From contig NZ_NMQW01000001.1 of assembly GCF_002234615.1 (NCBI RefSeq), positions 1 through 64,000 of the forward strand: a DNA stretch of 64,000 bases. Direction: 5' to 3'. Of this stretch, positions 25,635 to 34,475 are shown in pieces. Positions within the stretch are counted from its first letter, which is position 1; the number at the start of each line of letters is the position of its first letter. A program made the translations under genes and the position numbers. This DNA comes from Paenibacillus rigui (GTDB lineage: Bacteria; Bacillota; Bacilli; Paenibacillales; NBRC-103111). A model generated the notes under the pieces. It did no database searches and was not told where the DNA came from. It was given only the letters and a program-made list of their open reading frames with translations.

Positions 25635-25818
25635 ATGAACTGATCCACGCTATAGCAGTCCTTAAATTTTATACAATTTTTACCAAAAAATGTTCCTGTT
25701 CGGAACGTTTATTCTGGCCCTGCTCACCTACCCGAAAAGAAATAGACCGCCCTGGTCAAAGGTGAACGGTCTATTCCATCGTTGAACCTATTCAAAGCCT
25801 ACCGCCCTTAAAAGCGGT
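25635..25818 (+). pseudogene. Decayed putative holin-like toxin locus (Hol-Tox, type I toxin-like)
   Basis: A GGGAGGAG site and ATG (25635) are followed by an interrupted frame; an ATG at 25690 opens a 31-codon frame whose start, M-F-L-F-G-T-F-I-L-A-L-L-T-Y, matches the membrane segment of small Bacillales holin-like toxins. The typical stop (AAATAG before ACCGCC) is out of frame by one base here. A 9-bp perfect hairpin (25741-25749 with 25767-25775) and a second hairpin (25801-25805 with 25814-25818) follow, as in related loci as I recall them. Confidence 0.45.
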
Positions 25819-25861
25819 GAATCCGAACGGGATCAGCACCCCTGCAAATTACTCCCTGAAT

Positions 25862-25920
25862 AAAAAAATGGCTCGCCCGTATTACGCATGCTTTTTGGAA
25901 AAAGCAGAGGCTCGGCGAGA
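25862..25920 (-). terminator. Terminator of the YuiH-like gene
   Basis: On the minus strand CTCGCC pairs with GGCGAG enclosing an inner GCTTTTT/AAAAAGC hairpin, and is followed by A plus seven T residues. It is about 90 bp after the stop codon of the sulfite oxidase-like gene. The rest of 25353-25634 shows no gene. Confidence 0.6.
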
Positions 25921-26009
25921 TCTGTTGATTTAATCTTAAAGGTATACTTAAAGGCTGTCAACCCAGGTGTAAAAAGCACTTTTTCTAAATTTCAGAGCTT
26001 TTTATCCCG

Positions 26010-26603
26010 TCAATCAAAATCATAGCGCTGCTCTTTAAAAGGATCGCCGTACATATGGTAGCCGTTACGCTCCCAGAAGCCTGGTTTATCCTTCGCCATA
26101 AATTCCAGGCCGCGGATCCATTTGGCGCTTTTCCAGAAATACAGATGGGGAACGACCGCACGAACCGGGTATCCATGCTCCGGCGAGAGCAGTTGACCAT
26201 TGTGCTTGAGACCGAAGAAGGACGTATCCCGCAGAAAATCGTCCAGCGGCAGATTCGTCGTCCAGCCATGCTCGGCGTGAAGCATCACGTACTTCGCCTC
26301 CGGCTTAAGCTTCACCCGCTTCATTACTTCGCTGACGGCTACGCCTTCCCATACGTTATCGAGCTTCGACCAGGTCGTCACGCAGTGAATATCGTTCTTG
26401 AACTCCCTCCGCGGCAGGGCGATGAAATCCTGGTAGCTGAGCGTTACTTCCTCCTCGACCAGCCCGAATACGCGAAAATCCCATTTGCTCATGTCGTTAT
26501 AGTACGGTACGCTGCCGTAGTGCAGTACCGGAAAGCCTTCGGTTAAGGTTTGCCCCGGCGGAATCCGATCGCTTACATTGTTCCTCGCTTCGTTCTCCAT
26601 CAT
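26010..26603 (-). CDS. Sulfite oxidase-like molybdopterin oxidoreductase (YuiH-like)
   Basis: A 197-aa protein of the sulfite oxidase/MsrP molybdopterin fold without signal peptide. The conserved Cys in D-I-H-C-V-T-T-W-S (near residue 74) is the expected molybdenum ligand; further family motifs are H-G-Y-P-V-R-A-V-V-P and the closing W-E-R-N-G-Y-H. Length fits B. subtilis YuiH. The substrate is unknown. It is monocistronic, ends before a terminator and lies 50 bp from the multi-PAS kinase gene on the same strand. Two adjacent ATGs are possible starts. Confidence 0.88.
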   Translation of the reverse strand: MMENEARNNVSDRIPPGQTLTEGFPVLHYGSVPYYNDMSKWDFRVFGLVEEEVTLSYQDFIALPRREFKNDIHCVTTWSKLDNVWEGVAVSEVMKRVKLKPEAKYVMLHAEHGWTTNLPLDDFLRDTSFFGLKHNGQLLSPEHGYPVRAVVPHLYFWKSAKWIRGLEFMAKDKPGFWERNGYHMYGDPFKEQRYDFD

Positions 26604-26655
26604 TCTATACTCTGCCTCCTTCGTCTCTATTTTTCAAAAGCACTCTTTTCCCTTA

Positions 26656-28908
26656 TTATATCCCTACAGCGGCATGTTCTACCAATCCTTCCTTCATCAG
26701 CGGAAACCGAACCTCAACCGTCGTGCCGACATGAACGGTGCTGGTGATCGTTAGCTTACCGCCATGCTGCTCGATAATTCTTCGGCTGACCATCAGTCCA
26801 AGCCCCGTTCCTCCCTCTTTCGTAGTAAAGAACGGCTCGCCTAATCGTTTTAACTGATCTTCAGGAATGCCACAGCCTTGATCGGTAATCCGCAGTACGA
26901 CTTGTTCTGTGTACTTATCTGTCGTAAGCCCCACCTCAATACTGCCTTCCGACGTCATAGCTTCAATCGCATTTTTCAAAAAGTTGATCATCACCTGCTT
27001 GATCTGGTTCGGATCGCAATAAATCAACGGGCAGGCTGCCTGCGAATGCAGGTCGATGGCAATATTTTTCATGACCGCCTGCGCGCTGATCAGTGCCGAA
27101 ACCTCCTCGATCATTTCCTGCATATCGACAGGACGAAGGTGAATCGTCTGCGGCTTGGAGAGCATTAGCAGCTCACTCACAATCAGCTCAATGCGCTCCA
27201 GCTCTTCCTTCATAATGGCCAAATATTTAGGGCTGGGTTCTTCGGAGTTTATCATCAGCTGAATGAAGCCTTTCAACGCTGTAAGGGGGTTCCGAATCTC
27301 ATGAGCCACACCGGCTGCTAATTGGCCGACAACGGACAGCTTTTCCGAATTGCGCAGAAATTCATCCTTCCTCTTTTGCTCCGTCACATCCTTAATCAAT
27401 ACATAGCAGCCCTTCAATTCCTGACGGATGATAATAGGAGCTGGTGTAAGAACCAGATCGATATCCGATCCATCCTTATGACGGATTCGCATCTCATAAC
27501 AATGATTTGGCCCGCCTTGTAAAATAAACCGGATTCGCTCCTCGGCACTCCCCAGCTCATCAGGGGGGACCAGCCCGGTAAAATGAATCCCTCGAAGCTC
27601 CTCCGCGCAATAACCGGAGATTCTTTCCGTAGCCGGATTCGCTGAAATAATATAGCCTTCCATATCCAGCGAGATAATTGCATCGGGACTGTAATTTTTC
27701 AGCGACGCATAGCGATCTACCGCCTCTTCGAGCTGCTGCAGTATTTTTTTACGTTCCGTAATGTCCTGCAGCGTGCCCAGCATCTTGTCAGGATTTCCAT
27801 TCTCGTCGAGCAAGAGTAAGCCTTGAATATGTACATGCTTCAGCTGGTCTTCGAATGTGATAATCCTGCATTCCACATTTAAAGACTCACCGTTTAGCGC
27901 CTTATGTATGGAGCCGTCTAGCAGCTCTTTGTCCTCGGGATGGACGAGCTCCGGGAGCAGCTTCTGCTTGTTGGAAAGCTTTCCGGGGTCACGCACGTCA
28001 AAAATACGAAGAAGCTGTTCCGACCAAATCGTTTCACCCTCTTGTATATCCCACTCCCAGCTGCCGATACATGCAATCTTTTGCGCTTCGGCCAATTTCT
28101 TCTCACTGTCCAATAAGGCTTGCTCGGTCAATGTCCGTTCCGTAATATCCCGGCCTACCCCAATAATCGTTTGCAGCTCCCCTTGTTCGTTACGAAGCAG
28201 CTTCAGGGTCGTTTCGAACCATACGTAATGCCCAGCCTTATGCCGTATACGACAGCAAAACTTATCTGAATCCGCGAATTCGCGAACGCCAATCGGCTCT
28301 ACATCGTCGGGATGAAAAATCTCGAGCAGATGACGGCCGATGAGCTCCTCAGGCTGATAGCCCAACACGTTTACTATGGACGGGGACACATATTCACAAA
28401 TTCCGTTCGCATCGCTGTAAGTAAAGATATCAATGGCGTTCTCGAGAATCAGTCTCTGCCTCATATCCTTATGAATCCGCTCTGCCTCGGCCAGCTTCCG
28501 CCCGGTAATATCCATGAAATGCAGACTCACACAGGCGATCTGCCCATCTGCGCTGAACAAAGGCGAACCCCACAAAGCAACCCACACGATCTCACCTGAT
28601 TTACGAATATATCTGATTTCCGCCGAGAAATCTGGGCTTACCGAATCGACGGATCCCTCGACTATGTGCTTTACATAGCTGCAGGCTTTTTCCCTGTCGT
28701 CAGGGTGCACAAGGAAAGGCGTCTTCAAGCTGACCAATGCGGCTTCCTCATAGCCTAACAATCGACATAGGGCAGGATTTACCTGCTTCCACTGCCCGTC
28801 TATTGCGGCTAAGGCCACCCCGATAGGAGCTTGCCAAAAGGCCTGTTCATAATGGATGCGAAAATCTGTGTCCGACGGAATCAAGCTTCGAAAGCCTCCT
28901 TTGGTCAT
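26656..28908 (-). CDS. Multi-PAS sensor histidine kinase, soluble (Kin-like)
   Basis: A 750-aa kinase with no membrane segment. Four PAS domains with PAC motifs lie at about 15-130, 140-255, 260-380 and 390-510 (each ending near I-T-G-R-K, I-T-E-R-T, I-T-E-R-K and V-T-E-Q-K-R). The HisKA phospho-acceptor is A-A-G-V-A-H-E-I-R-N-P-L-T-A-L-K-G-F and the ATPase domain ends in G-T-G-L-G-L-M-V-S. The layout resembles Bacillus sporulation kinases (KinA/KinE) feeding a phosphorelay; no cognate regulator is adjacent. Start 28908 has AGAGGAAG 9 nt upstream. Confidence 0.9.
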   Translation of the reverse strand: MTKGGFRSLIPSDTDFRIHYEQAFWQAPIGVALAAIDGQWKQVNPALCRLLGYEEAALVSLKTPFLVHPDDREKACSYVKHIVEGSVDSVSPDFSAEIRYIRKSGEIVWVALWGSPLFSADGQIACVSLHFMDITGRKLAEAERIHKDMRQRLILENAIDIFTYSDANGICEYVSPSIVNVLGYQPEELIGRHLLEIFHPDDVEPIGVREFADSDKFCCRIRHKAGHYVWFETTLKLLRNEQGELQTIIGVGRDITERTLTEQALLDSEKKLAEAQKIACIGSWEWDIQEGETIWSEQLLRIFDVRDPGKLSNKQKLLPELVHPEDKELLDGSIHKALNGESLNVECRIITFEDQLKHVHIQGLLLLDENGNPDKMLGTLQDITERKKILQQLEEAVDRYASLKNYSPDAIISLDMEGYIISANPATERISGYCAEELRGIHFTGLVPPDELGSAEERIRFILQGGPNHCYEMRIRHKDGSDIDLVLTPAPIIIRQELKGCYVLIKDVTEQKRKDEFLRNSEKLSVVGQLAAGVAHEIRNPLTALKGFIQLMINSEEPSPKYLAIMKEELERIELIVSELLMLSKPQTIHLRPVDMQEMIEEVSALISAQAVMKNIAIDLHSQAACPLIYCDPNQIKQVMINFLKNAIEAMTSEGSIEVGLTTDKYTEQVVLRITDQGCGIPEDQLKRLGEPFFTTKEGGTGLGLMVSRRIIEQHGGKLTITSTVHVGTTVEVRFPLMKEGLVEHAAVGI

Positions 28909-28948
28909 GTGCAAAATCTTCCTCTTTAGCCCTCCAAGGCTAGCGGCT

Positions 28949-29917
28949 TCATTCTTGGCGTCTGCCAGCCTTGCTTGCAAGCCGCTCTACCAGCTCATGT
29001 GATGGCAGCACCCGATCGGCACGAAGTAGGCACCTGTCCTGATCATCCAAGCACTGAAGAAAATGCTGCACCGCCCCTGCAAATCCGCGCCGATGAAGAA
29101 TCGTGTCCCAGCTTCCGAATGCTCCAGCCCGCGGCTCGGCTCCCTGCTCGGACCATACGGCGGATTCCATATTGACAACCTCAGCCGTCCGGTAATTTCC
29201 ATACAGCTCGAGCTTCTCCAGATCGCTCCCTGTCCTGCGGGCCATACTGAATTGGCCAAAGCGGACACCAAAAGCGCCCTCCTCCGCAGGTTGACCGAAT
29301 ACCAGACTCCCCGTCCCCAATAACAACTGGTCTTCCTCATTCGTGCTCTGGTGATACTGCAATTGCTCGTAATGTTCACCACCCAGCCATAGCAAAAGAT
29401 CCAGCATGTGAATCAAATCATCGTAAAGCGTATGCTTCGCGCTGTGCTGCTGCAGCTTGGTCCGGTGCTTAAGCACCGTGCATTGCTCAAACCCGCCTGC
29501 TTCCTCGAGCCATGCCTTGGCTTGTATGTACATCGGTGCAAATCGTCGGTTAAAGCCGACACCAAGCAGAAGGCCCTGCTCAAGAGCGAACTCTGCCATT
29601 CGGACAGCTTCCGAGTAATTGTAGGATAACGGCTTGTCTACATACACCGCTGTCCCCTGACGCAAGCACGTCATAACGAGATCGTAATGGGTTTCTGTCG
29701 GGCTATGGATAAACACAGCGTCCAGCTTCGATTCCAGCATGGCCTCAAGGGAAGGATACCGTCCCTGAATACGGTATTGATCGGCAATCCGTTCTACGGT
29801 TGATGCCGTACGGCTGCTTACTGCAGCCAGCTCCACCTGCGGGTCCGCCGATAGAAGCGGCAGGTATACTTTTTGCGCGATATCTCCCAGTCCGATAAGT
29901 CCTACTCTCTTTTTCAT
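28949..29917 (-). CDS. Gfo/Idh/MocA family oxidoreductase
   Basis: A 322-aa NAD(P)-dependent dehydrogenase. The N-terminal Rossmann fold has G-L-I-G-L-G-D-I-A near residues 5-13, then the family motif V-D-K-P-L-S-Y-N-Y-S-E-A with its catalytic Lys, followed by the C-terminal beta-sheet domain. Y-D-D-L-I-H carries the conserved His. Substrates in this family are sugars, inositols or related; this one is not assignable. It lies upstream of the PAS kinase gene on the same strand, 40 bp apart. Confidence 0.9.
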   Translation of the reverse strand: MKKRVGLIGLGDIAQKVYLPLLSADPQVELAAVSSRTASTVERIADQYRIQGRYPSLEAMLESKLDAVFIHSPTETHYDLVMTCLRQGTAVYVDKPLSYNYSEAVRMAEFALEQGLLLGVGFNRRFAPMYIQAKAWLEEAGGFEQCTVLKHRTKLQQHSAKHTLYDDLIHMLDLLLWLGGEHYEQLQYHQSTNEEDQLLLGTGSLVFGQPAEEGAFGVRFGQFSMARRTGSDLEKLELYGNYRTAEVVNMESAVWSEQGAEPRAGAFGSWDTILHRRGFAGAVQHFLQCLDDQDRCLLRADRVLPSHELVERLASKAGRRQE

Positions 29918-30053
29918 ATGCCCTTTGACCCACCCTTACAAAAAATTGACATGCCTTAAATCGACAAATCTCTTTAATATGCTGTTGCGCTTATGGTAGA
30001 ATAGGAATATTGATCGTTTTATCAATTTGCTTTCCATCTGGGGGACAGCCTTC

Positions 30054-30638
30054 ATGTTCAAAAAACATTACTGGATCTTGTTCAGCTCCATTGTCGTTTT
30101 CGCGGGCTTGATCGCTGCAGCGATCGCTCTGCAATCCGAGCTATTTTTGTATGCGGCCAGCGGTATTCCAATCGTCATCTTTTATGTACTGCCTGACATC
30201 AAGCAAAATCAATTTATCCGCTCCGACAAAGATCGCGATAAGTTCAAGCTGGTTCAGCAAACAGGCAGCGGCGAGCCGCTGATGATTCTTTCGTTCGAGC
30301 CTGATTTCGTCCGTTGGGAATGCAGCAAGCTGTACTTCCATCTGAACGATATAATAACCGATGTCCCGGCCGCAAGTGCTTCTTCGACAGATACGGAAGC
30401 TTCCGTTTCCGTGCTCGCGTTCGACTTGTCGCCCCATCCCAAGAAAACAGGGTGGGTCGGAATCGACCTGGAGCAGCTCACTCAACGATTGGCTAATCTG
30501 TCCTACACAACGGATGAGGTAACCCGCTTCGTGATGCAGGTACAGGATTTGGAAGATATCGCCCTGCAGATGATGGGTTCTACCACAACTGCTCCCCTTG
30601 CTAAGAACAAAAGTAAGAGCAAAAGCATTTCCGCCTGA
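30054..30638 (+). CDS. Hypothetical membrane protein, 194 aa
   Basis: Two membrane segments at the N-terminus (about residues 7-28 and 30-47), then a soluble cytoplasmic domain (about 55-180) and a Lys/Ser-rich tail. No family recognised. The ATG at 30054 follows GGGGGA; an ATG 27 nt upstream lacks such a site. An extended -10 TGGTAGAAT lies near 29995-30003. It is monocistronic between divergent and convergent neighbours. Confidence 0.75.
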   Translation: MFKKHYWILFSSIVVFAGLIAAAIALQSELFLYAASGIPIVIFYVLPDIKQNQFIRSDKDRDKFKLVQQTGSGEPLMILSFEPDFVRWECSKLYFHLNDIITDVPAASASSTDTEASVSVLAFDLSPHPKKTGWVGIDLEQLTQRLANLSYTTDEVTRFVMQVQDLEDIALQMMGSTTTAPLAKNKSKSKSISA

Positions 30639-30709
30639 GATCTTATGACACTCTAGCAGCAGCCCAACCGCCTTGCACATTGACGTGAAGGCGGTTTTCT
30701 ATGTGCAGC

Positions 30710-31729
30710 TTATTTGTAATACGAAACCGCCGTCTCCTGAACGACCTTTTGCATCGGCAAGTGGTAAGGGCATTTCTGCTCGCACAGCGGTTTCTCTTTA
30801 CAGGGCTCGTAGTCCGCACAGGACATGATGCTCTCCTTCTGCTTCTCATAAAATCCCAAGCCCTTGGGCAGCAAGCCGAACGTATTGCGAATCTGGCTGG
30901 AGATCATAATATCCGGTATCGTTACACCGATCGGACAGGAGCAATAATTGCAGCGTCTGCAGTTATGCGCCCCCAGCTGCTGAGCGAGCTGCTCCAGCTC
31001 CTGGCGTTCCTCCGCTTCGACCTCAAGCTCCATTGCGGCCAAGTTTTGCTTCACTTCATCCACGCTGACCATTCCCGAGATGATCACATTCACATCCTGG
31101 CTATACGGATAACGGATCGCTTTCTCTACCGGCTGAATAAACCCTCCGGACAACGGCTTCATGGCGACTTTGCCCATGCCCATTTTCGTTAAGGTCGGAA
31201 TCAATTCATCCAGAGCAAACGGCTGTGCCAGATTCAAATGAAATAACACTTGATCGAACTGTCCCTTGGCAACCCACTTGGTCAACAGCTCGGGACGATG
31301 TCCCGTGATGCCGATAAAACGAACCTTTCCTGCAGCTTTCATCTCAAGTGCCGCCTGATAAGCCCCATTCTCCGCCATGGCTGCCTTATAATCATCGACA
31401 TAGTTTACGTAGTGTATTTGCAGCAAGTCGATAACATCCGTTTTCATCCGCACCAGACTGCGTTCGATTTCTTCCTTGGCCGAGGCATAATCCCTCTTGT
31501 TCGTCTTCGTCGCGAGAAAATATTCCGACCGGCGATGCGAGATGCTCTGCCCGATAATTTCTTCGCTGTTGCGGTAGCCTGCCGCCGTATCAATATAATT
31601 AATTCCATGATCCAAAGCATAGTTCAAAGCCGCATCCGCTTGTTCGAACGGGACGCCCGGCAAATTCATAGCCCCAAAGCCTAGTGCGGACACCCGGTGC
31701 CCGGTTTGACCAAACATACTATATCTCAT
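30710..31729 (-). CDS. Aldo/keto reductase with C-terminal iron-sulfur motifs
   Basis: A 339-aa protein. Residues 1-265 form the aldo/keto reductase TIM barrel with N-Y-I-D-T-A-A-G-Y (catalytic Asp and Tyr), the Lys in A-T-K-T-N and the His in L-Q-I-H-Y. The C-terminal 75 residues carry Cys clusters (C-R-R-C-N-Y-C-S-C-P and C-x6-C-x5-C-x3-C-P) typical of ferredoxin-like 4Fe-4S binding, a known fusion subfamily. The physiological substrate is unknown. Confidence 0.92.
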   Translation of the reverse strand: MRYSMFGQTGHRVSALGFGAMNLPGVPFEQADAALNYALDHGINYIDTAAGYRNSEEIIGQSISHRRSEYFLATKTNKRDYASAKEEIERSLVRMKTDVIDLLQIHYVNYVDDYKAAMAENGAYQAALEMKAAGKVRFIGITGHRPELLTKWVAKGQFDQVLFHLNLAQPFALDELIPTLTKMGMGKVAMKPLSGGFIQPVEKAIRYPYSQDVNVIISGMVSVDEVKQNLAAMELEVEAEERQELEQLAQQLGAHNCRRCNYCSCPIGVTIPDIMISSQIRNTFGLLPKGLGFYEKQKESIMSCADYEPCKEKPLCEQKCPYHLPMQKVVQETAVSYYK

Positions 31730-31838
31730 GGTTCTTTTCCCCTATTCGTGTAGTTTTTAATTCCTACTTTCCCTCTCCACAATTCACTATTTTATCACAT
31801 CTGTACCCCTCCGTCATGACAGCGTTTAAATTTTGCGC

Positions 31839-31870
31839 AAAAAAAACACGGCAGCCCATGATGGCCGCCG
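31839..31870 (-). terminator. Terminator of the sigI-rsgI operon
   Basis: On the minus strand CGGCGGCC pairs with GGCTGCCG around a short loop, followed by TGTTTTTTTT, about 100 bp after the rsgI stop. Confidence 0.75.
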
Positions 31871-31969
31871 CGCTGCATTTTTACACCCGCTAAAGCCCAG
31901 TTGTTTCCTTTCAACAAACGCTTCAAGTGAAATGAATACATACCAAACCCTCGTTACTCATTCGTTCCA

Positions 31970-33472
31970 CTACGCATCCGTCGAAACCCTGGGATATGTA
32001 ACCTGATCCAGAACCGCCTCATCCTTTTTGCGATCATCGGACTTTTTGTCCTTTTCCTGCTCTTTTTTGCGGTCATTGTCTTTATTCTGATTATCTTTCT
32101 TATTATCGTCTACACGCTTGTCATCCTTGGTGTCATTTTTCCTGTTGTCATCTTTCTTGCTGTTGTCATTTTTATTGTCATTTTTATTGTCATTTTTATT
32201 ATCATTCTTGCTGTCATTCTTTTTGTTGTCGTCTTTCTTGCCATCATCTTTATTGCTGTCGTCCTTCTTGTTGTCATCCTTCTTGTTGTCATCATTTGAA
32301 TCATCGTTCTTATCCCCAACGGGACGTGTGCCGGGCGTAATGGCTCCCGGCTTATTGCTCCCTGATGAGGACGTATTCGGCTTGGACGGAACAGAAGGCT
32401 TTTTATTATCGTCATCCTTCTTGTTATCATCTTTTTTGTTATCGTCTCTTTTATCGTCGTCTTTTTTGTTATCATCCTTCTTATCTTTATCTTTGGAAGA
32501 ATTAGTAGATGAATTATTGCTGCCTGAGCTGCCGGTGTTTCCGGAGCCAGGCTTCTTCTGATCGTTCTTGGTATTGCTGTTCCCCTTGCTATTGTCTTTG
32601 TTAGATTTTTCCTTTTTCTTCTCCTCTAGCTTCTTGTCAAGCTCTCCCGATTTTTCTTCCTCTACCAGCTTTTTAAATGCATCTTTGGTCGGCATCTTGT
32701 TCGGCTGCGCTATGGCATCCTTAGCATCACTATTGTCCTTCACCAATTGATGGACCGATTCTTTCTTCAGATCGTCAATCGTTACAGGGATCCCATTGCT
32801 TTTTGCATTCAAGTAAACCGAATATTTCCCCATCGAAACGCCGGATTTACTAGCTTCGTCACGAATCTCTTGCGGCGCTGCAAAAGCTTCCACCTGATAA
32901 GCACTCACTTGATTCGGATGTGTCGTCTTAATGTGGTCTGTCACCTGCTGTCGAAGCTTCTCGGCGATTTGCTCATCACTCAGCTTGGCCTGTGCTTTTA
33001 CGACAGAGCTCGCGATAACAATATCCGCCTCGCCCCGCGCGAGAGACTTCTGCTCCGCCTTATCCAACAGGGAAGCAGTTACAGATTCCATTGATTTTCC
33101 CTTATAGTTGATTGCTTGAATCAACTCTGAGCCGTCATCATTCAGGCCGCGAAGCTCGAGCACTTGCTCCTTTTCATCAATCCCCATCTCAACAGATGGA
33201 TTAATGTCCAGTGACACATAGGCAACGACTTCGGAGCTGCCCATTTTGCCGGCGAAGCTGGCGAATACGACCAGGCAGAACACGACCGCAGCAACCAATG
33301 CTGAACGGCCGGCTACAGACGGACTGCGCCAATTGACGCCAGTGTCAGCGTAGATGATTTCCTCTCCGATCTCACAGGATCGGTTTTTGCGGGAAATCCG
33401 GTCAAATTTGCCGTCCTGACGCATAACGATGATACTTTTGTCCGTCATCTCCATGACGATGCCTTTATTCAT
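31970..33472 (-). CDS. rsgI: Anti-sigma-I factor RsgI with Lys/Asp-rich tail
   Basis: A 500-aa bitopic membrane protein. Residues 1-55 form the cytoplasmic RsgI N-terminal domain that binds SigI, a membrane segment lies at about 58-78, then the conserved extracellular domain (V-A-Y-V-S-L-D-I-N-P-S-V-E-M) to about residue 250. The last half is a low-complexity tail of D-D-N-K-K and N-D-N-K repeats with no folded domain visible. Clostridial RsgIs carry carbohydrate-binding modules there; this one is of the Bacillus/Paenibacillus type. Its start overlaps the sigI stop by 8 bp, so the pair is coupled. Confidence 0.92.
   Translation of the reverse strand: MNKGIVMEMTDKSIIVMRQDGKFDRISRKNRSCEIGEEIIYADTGVNWRSPSVAGRSALVAAVVFCLVVFASFAGKMGSSEVVAYVSLDINPSVEMGIDEKEQVLELRGLNDDGSELIQAINYKGKSMESVTASLLDKAEQKSLARGEADIVIASSVVKAQAKLSDEQIAEKLRQQVTDHIKTTHPNQVSAYQVEAFAAPQEIRDEASKSGVSMGKYSVYLNAKSNGIPVTIDDLKKESVHQLVKDNSDAKDAIAQPNKMPTKDAFKKLVEEEKSGELDKKLEEKKKEKSNKDNSKGNSNTKNDQKKPGSGNTGSSGSNNSSTNSSKDKDKKDDNKKDDDKRDDNKKDDNKKDDDNKKPSVPSKPNTSSSGSNKPGAITPGTRPVGDKNDDSNDDNKKDDNKKDDSNKDDGKKDDNKKNDSKNDNKNDNKNDNKNDNSKKDDNRKNDTKDDKRVDDNKKDNQNKDNDRKKEQEKDKKSDDRKKDEAVLDQVTYPRVSTDA
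32090..32500. repeat. Low-complexity repeats inside rsgI
   Basis: Degenerate 12- to 15-bp units encode D-D-N-K-K and N-D-N-K on the minus strand; the cleanest part, near 32165-32215, is a 12-bp tandem repeat. Copy number may vary between strains, and the plus strand shows a spurious Leu/Ser-rich frame. Confidence 0.8.
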
Positions 33473-34280
33473 TTACTTCCCTCCCCTCCGTCGGTTCTTC
33501 TTCATCCTTAATATAGAGATAATCACGAAGATAAGGATAAGGCCCGTTATATATTAAAGCGACAGCAATAATAAACTTACGGTTTCTTTCCAGCGTCTTC
33601 CGGGATACCTTCACCATGTCGAGCAGCTCCTTGATCGGCAGCATACGTTTCGTCAACATGATCCGCATCAAATTATAGTCGGCAGACAGCTTCTTCCCGA
33701 TTACAAATAACGCTTGTCGTGAATCGTCATGCTTCGGGGAACCGTCCACCAAATCTGAAAACTGGATACCAAAATCAGCCAAACAACGGTTCAATTCAAT
33801 AATTTCGCTCCGCCGCTCCTCCATTCCTTTCTGCTTTTCGTACTGCTCAATCGCTTGGTGAATTTCCACCGGATTGACGATGTTATCTTCCTCGTCCTCC
33901 ACATCGAACTGGCTGTAAGGAATCTGCTGCGAGAAGCGCTGCTCCTTACGGACATAATCGATCAGACGGCGCCGCATCACCTGCTCGGCAAAGCCTAGAA
34001 ACGATCGGCCCGCCTGCGGGGAGAACTGGTTAATCGCTTCGTTAAACGCGCCTAAAGCAATACTAAATTCATCATCTCTTGCCGGGTCCACATATCTTTT
34101 GCAAAATCGGCTTGCGACCTTCGCAACATACGGCTGGTAATCCGTAATAAACTGGTTGCGCAGGCGTAAATCACCCTCTTGAATCCGAATCACGACTTGC
34201 TCCGGTGTTTGTGAATCCGATATTTCAGGGTGGGGAGTCTGACGTTTTCCAAGAAATTTCTTAAATAAAACGAGCAGCAA
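33465..34280 (-). CDS. sigI: RNA polymerase sigma factor SigI
   Basis: A 271-aa sigma-I family factor. Region 2 (about 45-115) includes Y-V-A-K-V-A-S-R-F-C-K-R and the F-S-I-A-L-G-A-F-N-E-A-I signature; the C-terminal SigI domain contains L-P-I-K-E-L-L-D-M-V-K-V-S-R-K-T-L-E-R-N. B. subtilis SigI responds to heat and cell-wall stress. I chose TTG 34280 because GAGGTGG lies 5 nt upstream; the longer frame to 34388 lacks a site and its N-terminus looks non-protein. A candidate SigI-type promoter lies directly upstream, suggesting autoregulation. Confidence 0.92.
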   Translation of the reverse strand: MLLVLFKKFLGKRQTPHPEISDSQTPEQVVIRIQEGDLRLRNQFITDYQPYVAKVASRFCKRYVDPARDDEFSIALGAFNEAINQFSPQAGRSFLGFAEQVMRRRLIDYVRKEQRFSQQIPYSQFDVEDEEDNIVNPVEIHQAIEQYEKQKGMEERRSEIIELNRCLADFGIQFSDLVDGSPKHDDSRQALFVIGKKLSADYNLMRIMLTKRMLPIKELLDMVKVSRKTLERNRKFIIAVALIYNGPYPYLRDYLYIKDEEEPTEGREVNE

Positions 34281-34305
34281 TCTTTCCACCTCACACTTAT
34301 AAATT

Positions 34306-34334
34306 TTCGCTGTCACGGTGTTGGTTACGGGGGT
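34306..34334 (-). promoter_or_regulatory. Candidate sigma-I promoter of sigI-rsgI
   Basis: ACCCCC (34334-34329) and CGAA (34309-34306), separated by 19 bp, match the -35 and -10 core motifs reported for SigI promoters in B. subtilis. They lie about 26 bp upstream of the TTG start. Confidence 0.55.
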
Positions 34335-34475
34335 ACATCGTCTAAACGTCTTCGCCGTCTTTTGGAGAGGGCATGCGTTACCTTCCACATTATATCACAG
34401 GTTATTGCTGGAATCCCGTCCACCCGCTTCAATAAAGAAACGACGCCCCTGGAGTAGAGACGTCGTCATGTACCA

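Noticed and set aside
32160-32260. Possible CRISPR-like short repeats
   Set aside because: The 12-bp units are contiguous coding repeats in rsgI without spacers.
32118-32561. 147-codon plus-strand frame rich in Leu and Ser, membrane-like
   Set aside because: Mirror image of the Lys/Asp repeats of rsgI; no ribosome binding site.
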